The position numbers and the translations under genes are program-made. 64,000 bases of DNA from Altererythrobacter epoxidivorans (lineage in GTDB: Bacteria > Pseudomonadota > Alphaproteobacteria > Sphingomonadales > Sphingomonadaceae), in the NCBI RefSeq assembly GCF_001281485.1, contig NZ_CP012669.1, forward strand, positions 992,001 to 1,056,000, in the 5' to 3' direction. Positions 9,960-20,801 of this stretch are shown in pieces; within the stretch, counting starts at the first letter, position 1, and each line of letters opens with the position of its first letter. The notes beneath the pieces were generated by a model. It was not told the DNA's origin. It did no database searches and saw nothing but the letters and a program-made list of their open reading frames with translations.

Positions 9960-12212
9960 TTACGCTTCCATCCAGTCCTTGAAGAAGCTCTGGTGGGCCT
10001 CGCGAAGGTCCTTAAGCGATACACCCAGCAGGCTGTCTCCGCCGACTGTACCGACACGGTAGAAGCCGACCATTTCGGCCTCTGCGATTTCCGGTCCTTC
10101 GGCCAGGGTGCGGTTGAAAGCGTCGATCTTGTCCGCGCTTACAGTCATCACATATCGCGACTGGTCTTCACCGAACCACCACTGCGCCGCGGTGTAATTC
10201 TCGCTACCCTGCACGTCGGCACCCAAGCCACCGGCCAGCGCCATTTCGGCAAGCGCGACTGCGAGGCCGCCGTCGGAAAAATCGTGCACGGCGTTCACCA
10301 GTCCGGCTTCGATCAGGCGGCGAATGATCTGACCTGCGCCGAGTTCTGCGGCGAGATCGACCGGCGGGGCACGGCCATCGTCGCGGTTGTGGACGATATC
10401 CAGCCACAGCGACTTGCCGAGGTGTGAGCGGGTCGTATCCGGCCGCGCCCAGAATTCCGGCGCCAGCATGTAGATCGCATCGCCTTCGTTCTTGAAACCG
10501 TGCGTCATCATCTGCGCATAGTCGTCGATGATGCCCACGCCGCCGATGGCGGGGGTCGGAAGGATCGCGCTGCCGCCGCCCGTCGCCTTGCTTTCGTTAT
10601 AGAGGCTGACGTTGCCGCTAACGATCGGGAAGTCGAGCGCCCGGCATGCATCGCCCATGCCTTCGAGAGCATAAACGAACTGCGCCATGATCTCTGGTCG
10701 CTGCGGGTTCGCAAAGTTGAGGCAGTTGGTCACGGCCAAGGGGCGTGCCCCGACCGCGCAAAGGTTGCGATATGCTTCGGCGATGGCCTGCTTCCCGCCT
10801 TCATAGGGGTCGGCATGGACATAGCGCGGCGTGCAGTCGGTACTGATCGCGAGCGCTTTCTTCGTGCCATGAACCCGCACGACGCCGGCATCGCCGCCGG
10901 TCTGCAGCGTATCGCCCATCACCTGGCTGTCGTATTGCTCCGAAATCCAGCGGCGCGAGGCAAGGTTGGGGTGCGCCATCATCTTGAGCAGGTCGGCACC
11001 CACATCGTCCGTGTCGGGCGCGTCGGTCATCGGCGTGATACCGGCCCAGGCGGTGTAATCCTCTTTCGATAGATAGGGACGGTCATATTCCGGTGCGTCT
11101 GCCGCGAGCGGCCCGAGCGGAATGTCGCACACGACTTCGCCGCCGAATTCCAGCACCATGTGCTGCGTATCGGTCACTTCGCCGATAACGGCAAAGTCGA
11201 GTTCCCACTTCTTGAAGATTGCCTCTGCCATCGGCTCCTTGCCGGGCTTCAGCACCATGAGCATGCGCTCCTGGCTTTCCGAGAGCATCATCTCGTATGG
11301 CGTCATACCCGTTTCGCGGCAGGGGACCTTGTCCATGTCGAGGCGGATGCCGGCCTTGCCATTGGTCGCCATTTCGACGCTGGAGGAGGTGAGGCCCGCT
11401 GCGCCCATGTCCTGGATCGCAACAATGGCATCGGTCGCCATCAGTTCGAGGCACGCTTCGATCAGAAGCTTTTCGGTGAAGGGATCGCCGACCTGGACGG
11501 TGGGGCGCTTGGCTTCCGCATCTTCCTCGAAATCCGCGCTAGCCATGGTCGCGCCGTGGATGCCGTCGCGCCCGGTTTTCGAACCGACATAGACGATCGG
11601 ATTGCCTACGCCAGTGGCAGCCGAGTAGAAGATCTTGTCCGCATCTGCGACGCCGACGGTCATCGCGTTGACGAGGATGTTGCCGTCGTAAGCGGGGTTG
11701 AAATTCGTTTCGCCTGCGACGGTCGGCACGCCCACGCAGTTACCATAGCCGCCGATTCCGGCAACGACACCTTTGACCAAGTGCTGCATTTTCGGATGGT
11801 CGGGCCGTCCGAAACGAAGCGCGTTGGCGTTCGCCACCGGGCGTGCGCCCATGGTGAACACATCGCGCAAAATGCCGCCTACGCCGGTCGCGGCACCCTG
11901 GTAAGGCTCGATGTAGCTCGGGTGGTTGTGGCTCTCCATCTTGAAGATGGCGGCCTGTCCGTCGCCGATGTCGATCACGCCGGCATTCTCGCCCGGGCCA
12001 CAGATGACCCACGGCGCCTCTGTCGGCAGCTTCTTCAGATGCAGGCGCGAGGATTTGTAGGAGCAATGCTCCGACCACATCACCGAGAAGATCCCGAGCT
12101 CGACCAGATTGGGCTCGCGGCCAAGGGCGTGCAGGACGCGCTCGTACTCTTCCGGCGAAAGGCCGTGCTGTTCGACGATTTCGGGCGTGATGGATTCGGC
12201 GGCGTTTGACAT
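9960..12212 (-). CDS. purL: Phosphoribosylformylglycinamidine synthase subunit PurL
   Basis: A 750-residue small-type PurL that converts FGAR, ATP and glutamine-derived ammonia (with PurQ and PurS) to FGAM in purine synthesis. Near the N terminus [16 protein letters not shown] includes the catalytic histidine. MESHNHPS and the tandem AIRS-like ATP-binding halves follow ([12 protein letters not shown]; later [14 protein letters not shown]). PurS and PurQ are not in the window. It is preceded 10 bp upstream by two small membrane-protein genes on the same strand, which may be cotranscribed without a functional link. The length is normal for the three-subunit bacterial form. Confidence 0.97.
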   Translation of the reverse strand: MSNAAESITPEIVEQHGLSPEEYERVLHALGREPNLVELGIFSVMWSEHCSYKSSRLHLKKLPTEAPWVICGPGENAGVIDIGDGQAAIFKMESHNHPSYIEPYQGAATGVGGILRDVFTMGARPVANANALRFGRPDHPKMQHLVKGVVAGIGGYGNCVGVPTVAGETNFNPAYDGNILVNAMTVGVADADKIFYSAATGVGNPIVYVGSKTGRDGIHGATMASADFEEDAEAKRPTVQVGDPFTEKLLIEACLELMATDAIVAIQDMGAAGLTSSSVEMATNGKAGIRLDMDKVPCRETGMTPYEMMLSESQERMLMVLKPGKEPMAEAIFKKWELDFAVIGEVTDTQHMVLEFGGEVVCDIPLGPLAADAPEYDRPYLSKEDYTAWAGITPMTDAPDTDDVGADLLKMMAHPNLASRRWISEQYDSQVMGDTLQTGGDAGVVRVHGTKKALAISTDCTPRYVHADPYEGGKQAIAEAYRNLCAVGARPLAVTNCLNFANPQRPEIMAQFVYALEGMGDACRALDFPIVSGNVSLYNESKATGGGSAILPTPAIGGVGIIDDYAQMMTHGFKNEGDAIYMLAPEFWARPDTTRSHLGKSLWLDIVHNRDDGRAPPVDLAAELGAGQIIRRLIEAGLVNAVHDFSDGGLAVALAEMALAGGLGADVQGSENYTAAQWWFGEDQSRYVMTVSADKIDAFNRTLAEGPEIAEAEMVGFYRVGTVGGDSLLGVSLKDLREAHQSFFKDWMEA

Positions 12213-12222
12213 GTCCGCGCCC

Positions 12223-12903
12223 TTAGCGGGGCATGCTTGGCACCGCTAGCCCAACTTGCCGTTTATGCCACCTCGTGTCGTCCACCCACCAGGCGAGCGC
12301 GGTCGCAATCGCATAGCTCACCAGCGCCAGGACGTAGAGACCGATGCCCGCCTGCTGGGGAGCGCCGCCAAACCAGTCGATCGCCTGCATTGCGAACAGT
12401 GCGATAATCAGGATGATCGCAGGGCCGATCGGTCCCTTGGTCGTTCGCAGGAACCACACGAAAGCCGCGAGGGTCAGGATGATCTCGAGCGGCATCTCGA
12501 TCCAGGGATAGTTCCACAGTCCCAACCCCATTTTCGGCGGGCTGCCTGCCAGTGTCAGGTCTGGCCGGTGCACCAGCCAGTCGAGCACCCAGTGCGACAT
12601 CACGACAATGGCGCCGAGGAGGGCGGGGACGAGCTGGCGATATGAAACGAACAGGAGCAGGCCGAACGCCAATGCCCACACACCACTGCCGAGCAGGCTG
12701 TGAGTGTAAGGCATGTGATAAAGATCCATCCCGTTCATCGCCGTGATGCCGGGGGTGATCCGCATTTTCTCGACGCCGAAGATCGCGAGCGTGAAGAATG
12801 CCCAATCTACCAGTTGGGCACCGATGAACAGGGTGGCGAGCTTGGGCGCTCTCGACGAAACGGCTGCCGCGGCAAAGGCGGGCGCGAAGTGACCTATGAA
12901 CAT
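12223..12903 (-). CDS. Multi-pass membrane protein of unknown function
   Basis: A 226-residue protein with about six hydrophobic segments. The N terminus [14 protein letters not shown], the early QLVDWAFF, the YTHSLLG and the [13 protein letters not shown] contain His and Asp residues arranged as in YdjM-like membrane-bound metal-dependent hydrolases. The similarity is by pattern only and enzymatic activity is unproven. The C terminus is basic and soluble. It ends 10 bp before purL and starts 4 bp after the DUF2177-type gene, so the three are probably one transcription unit. I do not assign a function. Confidence 0.7.
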   Translation of the reverse strand: MFIGHFAPAFAAAAVSSRAPKLATLFIGAQLVDWAFFTLAIFGVEKMRITPGITAMNGMDLYHMPYTHSLLGSGVWALAFGLLLFVSYRQLVPALLGAIVVMSHWVLDWLVHRPDLTLAGSPPKMGLGLWNYPWIEMPLEIILTLAAFVWFLRTTKGPIGPAIILIIALFAMQAIDWFGGAPQQAGIGLYVLALVSYAIATALAWWVDDTRWHKRQVGLAVPSMPR

Positions 12904-12907
12904 CGGC

Positions 12908-13309
12908 TCAGCCGGTCACCTTGAGAGTAATTGCGGTCGCGACAGCGCATGCTGCGCCGGTTGCAACCGCGCCCCATGCGATATCCATGACCGAGATATA
13001 GGAGGACCAGGTCTTGAAAACGGCCTGACTGGTCAGGTCGAATGTCGCGTAACAAAGTGCGCCGAGGATCGCGCCATTCAGCATGGCGCTTACAACGCTG
13101 CCTGCTTCCAGGCCGGGCCGGATTGCGAAATAGACCATTCCGAAAAGATAAATCACGTAGAACAGGAGCGCCGGCACGACACGGAAGCTGTCTGCCATCA
13201 TCTCGCCTATCACCGGGCGATAGAGATTGGGCCCGGCCCAGCGCAACCAGATTGAATCCAGAATGCCGAAAGCGATGGCCGCCACGATGTAAGCGATCAC
13301 GTATTGCAT
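12908..13309 (-). CDS. DUF2177-type inner-membrane protein
   Basis: A 133-residue protein with four predicted transmembrane helices. The pattern AFGILDSIWLRWAGPNLYRPVIGEMM near the N terminus, FYVIYLFGMVYFAI in the middle and GALCYATFDLTSQAVFKTWS toward the C terminus matches the DUF2177 family as I know it. Those conserved polar residues sit at membrane edges. The role is unknown. It lies 4 bp before the next membrane-protein gene on the same strand and is divergent from xseB with a gap under 70 bp. Confidence 0.75.
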   Translation of the reverse strand: MQYVIAYIVAAIAFGILDSIWLRWAGPNLYRPVIGEMMADSFRVVPALLFYVIYLFGMVYFAIRPGLEAGSVVSAMLNGAILGALCYATFDLTSQAVFKTWSSYISVMDIAWGAVATGAACAVATAITLKVTG

Positions 13310-13376
13310 GCGAGTCTGTCCCCTGTTTTTTCGTTAGCCTTGACCGCCAGAGCGGTGCCGGTCAATGCTCGCCTTT

Positions 13377-13643
13377 ATGGAAGACCCTGAAACCGCAGGC
13401 GCGGATACCGATATCTCGACGATGAGCTTCGAACAGGCGCTTGGTGCGCTCGAAGAGATCGTTCAGCAGCTCGAACGCGGCGACGTTCCGCTCGACCGCT
13501 CGATCACTCTGTATGAACGCGGAGAGGAATTGCGGAAGCATTGCCAGGCCAGGCTCGATTCGGCCCAGAAGCGGATCGAGCGCATTGTGGCCGATCAGTC
13601 CGGTCAGGCCGTTGGCACCCGCCCACTCGACGAAGAAGTCTGA
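13377..13643 (+). CDS. xseB: Exodeoxyribonuclease VII small subunit
   Basis: An 88-residue protein from the ATG at 13377; an ATG at 13365 adds four residues and neither has a clear RBS. SFEQALGALEEIVQQLERGDVPLDRSITLYERGEELRKHC is the complete XseB helical core that packs along the XseA subunit. The enzyme degrades single-stranded DNA processively. xseA is not in this window, which is common since the two subunits are often unlinked. The ispA gene follows 8 bp later, the usual xseB-ispA arrangement. Confidence 0.93.
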   Translation: MEDPETAGADTDISTMSFEQALGALEEIVQQLERGDVPLDRSITLYERGEELRKHCQARLDSAQKRIERIVADQSGQAVGTRPLDEEV

Positions 13644-13651
13644 TTGTGGAC

Positions 13652-14551
13652 ATGACGACCGAATCGCAAAGCCTGTCGGACGCTCTCGGTCAGATACAAG
13701 CCGAGGTCGATTCGCTGTTCGATGCGCTACTGCCGGTCCCGCAGGATACCCGCGCGCGGCTGGTCGAAGCGATGAGATACGCGGCGATTGGCGGAGGCAA
13801 GCGGATCAGGCCGCTGCTCGTCGTCGCAACTGCGGAATTGTACGGCGTCGATCGCAATCAGGCCGTTCGCGCAGGATGCGCGGTCGAATCCATCCACGTC
13901 TATTCGCTCATCCACGACGATTTGCCGTGCATGGACGATGACGACATGCGGCATGGCCATCCGACCGTGCACAAGACCTATGATGACGCGACGGCGGTCC
14001 TCGCGGGTGACTGCCTTCATGCCATGGCGTTCGAAATCCTGTCGGACCCGGACATGAGCGGCGACCCCTTCGTCAGGGCCCAGCTCGTCGAATGCCTGGC
14101 CAAGGCAAGCGGCAAGGACGGTATGGCGGGCGGACAGATGATGGATATCGTCGCCGAGGATGAAGATTACGATCTGCATACCGTGACCCGCCTGCAGCAG
14201 TTGAAGACAGGCGCGCTGCTGGCGGCATCTGTCGAAATGGGCGCCATCCTGGGCCATGTTCCGCCGGAAGGCCGCAATCACCTACACGCCTATGCCCGCG
14301 ATATCGGGCTTGCCTTCCAGATCGCCGATGACCTGCTCGACGTCGAAGGTGACGAGGAGAAGGCCGGCAAGGCTTTGCGGAAGGACGAGGAGCAGGGGAA
14401 ACAGACTTTCGTGACCCTGATGGGGGCGGACAAGGCACGGGAACAGGCACGCGCGCTGGTCGACCAAGCGATCGGGCATCTTTCGGGATATGGACCTGAG
14501 GCGGACCTGCTTCGGTCGATTGCCCGGTTTATCGTGGAGAGGGACAGATGA
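13652..14551 (+). CDS. ispA: Farnesyl/geranyl diphosphate synthase
   Basis: A 299-residue trans-prenyltransferase. The first Asp-rich motif DDLPCMDDDDMRHG at residues 89-102 and the second FQIADDLLDVEG bind Mg-diphosphate. GGGKRIRP and the GGQMMDI motif are also present. It condenses IPP with DMAPP and GPP to give FPP for quinone tails, undecaprenol and carotenoids. The ATG at 13652 was chosen because it begins just after the xseB stop and gives a normal length. The last four bases overlap the start of coaD (ATGA), which suggests coupled translation. Chain-length specificity is inferred from the family. Confidence 0.92.
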   Translation: MTTESQSLSDALGQIQAEVDSLFDALLPVPQDTRARLVEAMRYAAIGGGKRIRPLLVVATAELYGVDRNQAVRAGCAVESIHVYSLIHDDLPCMDDDDMRHGHPTVHKTYDDATAVLAGDCLHAMAFEILSDPDMSGDPFVRAQLVECLAKASGKDGMAGGQMMDIVAEDEDYDLHTVTRLQQLKTGALLAASVEMGAILGHVPPEGRNHLHAYARDIGLAFQIADDLLDVEGDEEKAGKALRKDEEQGKQTFVTLMGADKAREQARALVDQAIGHLSGYGPEADLLRSIARFIVERDR

Positions 14552-15060
14552 CTGAACGCATCGGCATTTATCCGGGCACTTTCGATCCGATCACGCTCGG
14601 CCATGCGGACATCATCCGCCGCGGCAGCAAGCTGGTCGACAAGCTGATCATCGGGGTGACGACGAACCCGTCGAAGAACCCGATGTTCTCGACCGAGGAA
14701 CGCCTCTCGATGGTCGAGCGGGAAGTCGGCGCGCTCGGTCTCGACAATGTCGAGGTGGTCGGTTTCAACGCATTGCTGGTCAAGTTTGCGCAGAAACAGG
14801 GCGCCAACGTCCTGATCCGCGGTCTGCGCGCCGTTGCCGACTTCGAATACGAGTATCAGATGGCCGGCATGAACCAGCAACTCGACGATGAAATCGAGAC
14901 TGTATTCCTGATGGCGGATGTTTCACTCCAGCCGATCGCCAGCAAGCTGGTGAAGGAAATTGCCCTGTTCGGCGGCGACATCACGCCTTTCGTGAGCCAA
15001 TCGGTTTGCGAGGACGTGATCGAGCGGGTGAAGGCGAAGGGCCAGCTGGGCGATTATTGA
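14548..15060 (+). CDS. coaD: Phosphopantetheine adenylyltransferase
   Basis: A 170-residue nucleotidyltransferase for the penultimate step of coenzyme A synthesis. The N-terminal YPGTFDPITLGHADII contains the T/HxGH nucleotide motif. LLVKFAQKQGANVLIRGLRAVADFEYEYQMAGMN is the substrate-binding core, and SSxxVKE appears as ASKLVKEIA. The length and order are typical of hexameric CoaD. It begins inside the ispA stop codon and is followed, after 101 bp without an obvious terminator, by the cyclophilin gene. coaD next to a cyclophilin gene, queA and tgt is a familiar alphaproteobacterial order. Confidence 0.96.
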   Translation: MTERIGIYPGTFDPITLGHADIIRRGSKLVDKLIIGVTTNPSKNPMFSTEERLSMVEREVGALGLDNVEVVGFNALLVKFAQKQGANVLIRGLRAVADFEYEYQMAGMNQQLDDEIETVFLMADVSLQPIASKLVKEIALFGGDITPFVSQSVCEDVIERVKAKGQLGDY

Positions 15061-15161
15061 TCGCGGCTGTTGAGCGCTCCAGATCATTCATTGCAGTGCA
15101 AGTCTGGCGCGGCTAGACCGCCAACCGACATTGAGACAACTGTTTTTACGTGAAGGCACAC

Positions 15162-15857
15162 ATGCTGAAGAACATTTTTGCTGCGGCAGCGACGCTCGCG
15201 CTCCTTTCGGCTCCGCAGGCCGGTTTCGCTCAGGATGAGGCGTCTTCCGAAGATGCGGCAGCGACGCCCCAGGCTCCCAGAACCTATGACAAGCTGAATT
15301 TCGACGCAGCCGAAGACCGCGACAATATCTGGGTGCTCGACCTTTCCAATGGCGAGCGCGTGATGATCCGCCTGATGCCCAACTGGGCGCCCAACCATGT
15401 CGAGCGTATCAAGACGCTTACCCGCCAGGGTTTCTACGACGGGATCATCTTTCACCGCGTGATCGACGGTTTCATGGCGCAGAGCGGCGATCCGACGGGA
15501 ACAGGTCAGGGTGGCTCCGAACTTCCCGACCTGAAGGAAGAATTCAACCCGATGCCGCACCTGCGTGGCACGGTCTCGATGGCTCGCGCAGCTTCGGAAG
15601 ACAGCGCGAACAGCCAGTTCTTCATCGTGTTCTATCCGCGTTTCAGCCTCGACAAGCGTTATACCAACTTTGGCCGAGTGATCTCGAACATGGGCGGCGT
15701 TGACGCGATTGTCCGTGGCGAACCGCCGGCGAACCCGACCCGCATCGTACAGGCGTCGATCGCATCGGATGACAAACCGGTTCCGGTCGTCCGGCAGACT
15801 GCGCCGAGGCCGACTGACATTTCAGCCGAGATGCTGAGCGCGCCGATCAGCGAGTAG
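15162..15857 (+). CDS. Secreted cyclophilin-type peptidyl-prolyl isomerase
   Basis: A 231-residue protein. The ATG at 15162 follows GAAGG by five bases and starts a signal peptide ([23 protein letters not shown]); a GTG at 15150 would add four residues. The cyclophilin core includes [21 protein letters not shown] with the catalytic Arg, [16 protein letters not shown], and SQFFIVF. It should speed proline cis-trans isomerisation of envelope proteins in the periplasm. A Pro- and Ala-rich segment follows the signal peptide and a short extension follows the domain. It precedes queA by 38 bp on the same strand. Confidence 0.93.
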   Translation: MLKNIFAAAATLALLSAPQAGFAQDEASSEDAAATPQAPRTYDKLNFDAAEDRDNIWVLDLSNGERVMIRLMPNWAPNHVERIKTLTRQGFYDGIIFHRVIDGFMAQSGDPTGTGQGGSELPDLKEEFNPMPHLRGTVSMARAASEDSANSQFFIVFYPRFSLDKRYTNFGRVISNMGGVDAIVRGEPPANPTRIVQASIASDDKPVPVVRQTAPRPTDISAEMLSAPISE

Positions 15858-15895
15858 GGTTTTCAACGCGCTTCGGCGGGCCTAGTGGGCGTGCC

Positions 15896-16927
15896 ATGCG
15901 TGTTGACCTGTTCGATTTCGATTTACCGACAGAATTGATAGCCCTGCGTCCTGCGAAACCGCGGGACGCTGCGCGCATGCTCGTTGCGAAAGGTGGCGAC
16001 CAGCCTCTGATCGATGCGGGCGTGCGCGACCTGCCGTCTTTCCTGCGTGTAGGCGATGTCCTCGTTTTCAACGACACCCGCGTCATTCCGGCGCAACTGG
16101 AAGGAATGCGGGGTGAGGCCAAGATAGGCGCCACGCTGCACAAGCGCATCGATCTGCGGCGCTGGCAGGCTTTCATCCGAAATGCGAAACGCGTACGCGA
16201 GGGGGATCAACTCGTCTTTGGCGGCGGTGTGACTGCCATTGCGGAAACTCGCCATGACGACGGCAGTTACTCGCTGTGTTTTGGCGGCGACGAGCCGGTC
16301 GAGGTTTTGCTGGAACGCGCCGGGCGCATGCCTTTGCCACCCTATATCGCGGGCAAGCGTCCGACGGACGAGCAGGATCGCGAAGACTACCAGACGATGT
16401 TTGCGGAAAAGGATGGGGCAGTCGCTGCTCCGACAGCCGCTCTCCATTTTACGCCGCAATTGCTGGCTGCATTGAAGGATGCAGGAATAAGGTCGGAAAC
16501 GCTTACTTTGCATGTCGGCGCGGGTACTTTCCTGCCCGTGAAAGTGGACGATACGGACGACCACCGGATGCACGCCGAATGGGGAACCATCAGCGAGGAA
16601 ACAGCTGACAGGTTGAATGCGGCGCGTGCCGCAGGCGGGAGGATAATCTCGGTCGGGACGACATCGCTGCGGCTTCTCGAAAGTGCTGCGCGTGACGATG
16701 GAACGATCATGCCGTTCGAAGGCGATACTTCGATTTTCATCACGCCAGGCTATCGGTTCAAGGCCATCGATGGGCTAATGACCAATTTCCACCTGCCGAA
16801 ATCGACCCTGTTCATGCTGGTGAGCGCACTGATGGGGCGCGAGCGCATGCAGGAAGTCTATGCCCATGCGATTGCGAACAGCTATCGCTTTTATTCCTAT
16901 GGTGACTCGTCGCTTCTGCTCCCGTAA
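15896..16927 (+). CDS. queA: S-adenosylmethionine:tRNA ribosyltransferase-isomerase
   Basis: A 343-residue enzyme that transfers the ribosyl part of SAM to preQ1 in tRNA, giving epoxyqueuosine at the wobble position. The N terminus [27 protein letters not shown] is diagnostic. [33 protein letters not shown] and [19 protein letters not shown] follow in order. tgt, which inserts preQ1 before this step, lies 2.4 kb downstream, with an ABC transporter and a barrel protein gene between them. The length is standard for the family. Confidence 0.96.
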   Translation: MRVDLFDFDLPTELIALRPAKPRDAARMLVAKGGDQPLIDAGVRDLPSFLRVGDVLVFNDTRVIPAQLEGMRGEAKIGATLHKRIDLRRWQAFIRNAKRVREGDQLVFGGGVTAIAETRHDDGSYSLCFGGDEPVEVLLERAGRMPLPPYIAGKRPTDEQDREDYQTMFAEKDGAVAAPTAALHFTPQLLAALKDAGIRSETLTLHVGAGTFLPVKVDDTDDHRMHAEWGTISEETADRLNAARAAGGRIISVGTTSLRLLESAARDDGTIMPFEGDTSIFITPGYRFKAIDGLMTNFHLPKSTLFMLVSALMGRERMQEVYAHAIANSYRFYSYGDSSLLLP

Positions 16928-16936
16928 TCGGGTCAG

Positions 16937-17884
16937 ATGAGCGAAACGATCCTGCAGCTTGAAGGGCTGACCAAGACCTACCGCGGCGGATTGAAGGCGC
17001 TCGACGGTGTCGACCTGACAATTCGAAAAGGCGAAATTTTCGCGCTTCTCGGCCCGAATGGCGCGGGCAAGACCACACTGATCGGATCCGTCTGCGGTCT
17101 TGTCCGGCCGAGCAGCGGAACAATCAAGGCATTCGGTCTCGACATGCGGCGGGACTGGCGTGAAATCCGGTCGCGCATCGGCCTTGTCCCCCAGGAACTC
17201 TCGACCGATATGTTCGAGAAGGTGATCCACGCGGTCAGTTATTCGCGGGGCCTGTTCGGTCATCCGCCGGACAGTGCGCGCATCGAGGAAGTGCTCCGCT
17301 CGCTCAGCCTGTGGGACAAACGGGATTCGCAGATCCGTGAACTTTCGGGCGGGATGAAGCGGCGAGTGCTGATTGCGAAGGCGATGGCGCACGAACCGGA
17401 CCTGCTGTTCCTGGACGAACCGACCGCCGGTGTCGATGTCGAGCTCCGCCGTGACATGTGGCTGCAGATCGCCGCCATGCGCGCGCGCGGGACGACCGTG
17501 ATTCTGACGACGCATTACATCGAGGAAGCCGAGGAAATGGCCGACCGTGTCGGCGTGATCAACAAGGGGCGGGTGCTGATGGTGGACGAGAAGGATGCCA
17601 TGATGGCGCGCCTCGGCAGGACCGAGGCAGTCATTTCGCTCACATCGCCGCTTACATCACTTCCCGACGCGATCGCGCGTTTGCCGGTGGAACTGGCCGA
17701 CGATGGTCACTCGCTTTGCTATCGCGGAGGAGACGGTACCGGCAAGGGCAAGGCCGAGGTTGCAGAGCTGACCAAACTGCTGGTCGCGTCAGGGATCGAC
17801 TACGACGGGATCGATATTCATGAAAGCACGCTCGAGGATATCTTCGTCGGGCTGGTGGCCGATGGCGGGGAGGGGCAGGCATGA
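16937..17884 (+). CDS. ABC transporter ATP-binding protein (ABC-2 export type)
   Basis: A 315-residue ATPase with Walker A GPNGAGKTT near residue 38, a Q-loop VPQELSTDMFEKV, signature LSGGMKRRVLIAKA, Walker B LLFLDEPTAGVDVEL and the H-loop TTHYIEEAEEMADRV. A C-terminal extension of about 90 residues is typical of DrrA/NodI-like exporters. It pairs with the permease whose start overlaps its stop by four bases. The substrate may be a drug, lipid or polysaccharide and cannot be told. It begins 9 bp after queA and so may be read through from the queA transcript. Confidence 0.93.
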   Translation: MSETILQLEGLTKTYRGGLKALDGVDLTIRKGEIFALLGPNGAGKTTLIGSVCGLVRPSSGTIKAFGLDMRRDWREIRSRIGLVPQELSTDMFEKVIHAVSYSRGLFGHPPDSARIEEVLRSLSLWDKRDSQIRELSGGMKRRVLIAKAMAHEPDLLFLDEPTAGVDVELRRDMWLQIAAMRARGTTVILTTHYIEEAEEMADRVGVINKGRVLMVDEKDAMMARLGRTEAVISLTSPLTSLPDAIARLPVELADDGHSLCYRGGDGTGKGKAEVAELTKLLVASGIDYDGIDIHESTLEDIFVGLVADGGEGQA

Positions 17885-18651
17885 GGCATTTCAACCTCCG
17901 CGGCGCCTGGTCGATCTACACGCGAGAGCTGATGCGGGCCTTCCGCACGGCCTTCCAATCGATCCTCGCTCCGGTCCTGACGACCTCGCTCTATTTCATC
18001 GTGTTCGGCTCGGCGATTGGCGGGCGGATGCCACCAATCCTGGGCGTCGATTATGCGCAATTCATCATACCGGGTCTGCTGATGCTCACCTTGCTGGGCG
18101 AGACGACCAGCAATGCGAGTTTCGGGATCTACATGCCCCGCTTCACCGGGACGATCTATGAATTGCTTTCTGCCCCGGTTGGTGTTGCGGAAACGCTTAT
18201 CGGTTTCGTCGGCGCCGCGGCTACGAAAAGCCTGATCCTGGCGGCGATCATTCTTGGGACCGCTCACCTGTTCGTCGATTACACCATAGTTCATCCATTC
18301 CTGGCGATCGGCTTCATCTTGCTGGTCGCGGCGAGTTTCTCGCTGTTTGGCTTTATCCTGGGTGTTTGGGCCGATAGCTTCGAAAAGCTCGGCATCATTC
18401 CGATGTTGATCCTGATGCCGCTGACATTTCTCGGAGGGACATTCTACTCCATCGATATGCTGCCCGAGCCTTGGGACAAGATCGCGCTCGCCAACCCCAT
18501 CGCTTTTCTTGTGAGCGGCCTGCGCTGGACATTCTACGGAGTATCGGATGTGCCGATAGGGATATCTTTCGGCCTGACACTCGTGTTTTTATGTGTCTGT
18601 ATTGCAACTATTACGGTTATATTTCGCACCGGATGGCGTTTGCGCGAATAA
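17881..18651 (+). CDS. ABC-2 type transporter permease
   Basis: A 256-residue membrane protein with six hydrophobic segments, the ABC-2 membrane fold. The segment FGSAIGGRMPPILGVDYAQFIIPGLL precedes helix 2. The family-typical PLTFLGGTFYSIDMLPEPW stretch comes before the last helices. It forms the channel for the preceding ATPase and would export an unidentified compound across the inner membrane. The ATGA overlap with the ATPase gene indicates coupled translation. No periplasmic adaptor or outer-membrane TolC partner lies nearby, although a small barrel gene follows. Confidence 0.92.
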   Translation: MRHFNLRGAWSIYTRELMRAFRTAFQSILAPVLTTSLYFIVFGSAIGGRMPPILGVDYAQFIIPGLLMLTLLGETTSNASFGIYMPRFTGTIYELLSAPVGVAETLIGFVGAAATKSLILAAIILGTAHLFVDYTIVHPFLAIGFILLVAASFSLFGFILGVWADSFEKLGIIPMLILMPLTFLGGTFYSIDMLPEPWDKIALANPIAFLVSGLRWTFYGVSDVPIGISFGLTLVFLCVCIATITVIFRTGWRLRE

Positions 18652-18709
18652 TCGGATTGTCCGGAAATATCGTTCACCTAAATGAAAGTTGCGCCTGATC
18701 AAAACGGCG

Positions 18710-18732
18710 TTGCTTCCTCGGGATGGAAGCAA
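18710..18732 (+). promoter_or_regulatory. Hairpin in the leader of the outer-membrane barrel gene
   Basis: TTGCTTCC and GGAAGCAA pair over 8 bp around the loop TCGGGAT. The stem is followed by A residues rather than Us on the plus strand, so it is not a terminator for the ABC genes. It lies about 30 bases before the barrel gene start and 13 bases before AGGAGG, fitting a stabilising 5' stem of an abundant mRNA. Confidence 0.4.
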
Positions 18733-18763
18733 AAAGATCTCATTTAGGAGGAATACAAGTACC

Positions 18764-19312
18764 ATGAAAAAGCTTGCTCTGATGACGGCTGCAGCCGCTG
18801 TTGCAATTGCTGCCCCGTCGGTCGCCAGTGCACAGGAAGCTACTTCGGAAGCTTATGTCGGTCTTTCGGCCGGTCTGCATGACCTCGGTGCAGATGACGT
18901 TGCTGAAGATTTCGGCATCGAAGTCGACGATTCTGCCGTGATCTTCGGCGTTGTCGGCGGCGTTGATTTCCCCATGGGTTCGACCACCTTCGCTGGTGTT
19001 GAAGGCAACTTCCACCTCGGCACCGGTGCTGTCGATTCCGAATACGGCGCTTCGGCACGCTTCGGTTTCCGCTCGGAAGGCGGCGCGAAGTACTACGTTC
19101 GTGGTGGCTACCAGTGGGTCGACATCGACGTTGAGGAACTGCTCGACATGGACCTCGGCGGTCTCGAAGACGACGTTGACGACACCGGCGGCGACTACCT
19201 CGTCGGCATCGGTGCAGACTTCCCGGTTGGCCAGGGCGCCTTCCGCGTGAACGTCGACACGATCAGCTTCGACACCCTGCGCGGCACTGCCGGTTTCGTT
19301 TTCAACTTCTGA
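18764..19312 (+). CDS. Small outer-membrane beta-barrel protein
   Basis: A 182-residue protein. A signal peptide ends ASAQEA near residue 25, and alternating-residue strands such as EAYVGLSAGL, YYVRGGYQWV, YLVGIGADFPV and TAGFVFNF follow. The C-terminal Phe is the classic BAM recognition signature. The mature part is strongly acidic, with Asp-rich turns (around residues 115-140), suggesting cation binding or an acidic surface. AGGAGG precedes the start by 12 bases, and a strong rho-independent terminator follows. It resembles OmpA-like or OmpW-like small porins in layout but no family can be named. High expression is inferred from the strong signals. Confidence 0.82.
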   Translation: MKKLALMTAAAAVAIAAPSVASAQEATSEAYVGLSAGLHDLGADDVAEDFGIEVDDSAVIFGVVGGVDFPMGSTTFAGVEGNFHLGTGAVDSEYGASARFGFRSEGGAKYYVRGGYQWVDIDVEELLDMDLGGLEDDVDDTGGDYLVGIGADFPVGQGAFRVNVDTISFDTLRGTAGFVFNF

Positions 19313-19315
19313 TAA

Positions 19316-20700
<1,385 letters not shown>

Positions 20701-20712
<12 letters not shown>

Positions 20713-20728
20713 GATTTTATGCAAATAC
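20701..20728. promoter_or_regulatory. Perfect inverted repeat over the start of the 62-residue gene
   Basis: GTATTTGCA (20701-20709) and TGCAAATAC (20720-20728) form a 9-bp perfect palindrome with a 10-base spacer. The spacer contains the last bases before the ATG and the ATG itself, read on the minus strand. As RNA it would sequester the start codon; as DNA it could be an operator. Confidence 0.45.
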
Positions 20729-20801
20729 GTCAATGCTTTGCCGGTTCCCGCAATCCATCGGGCGATTGCTAAAAAGAGAGGCTTTTTTGGGCCGTTCAAA
20801 A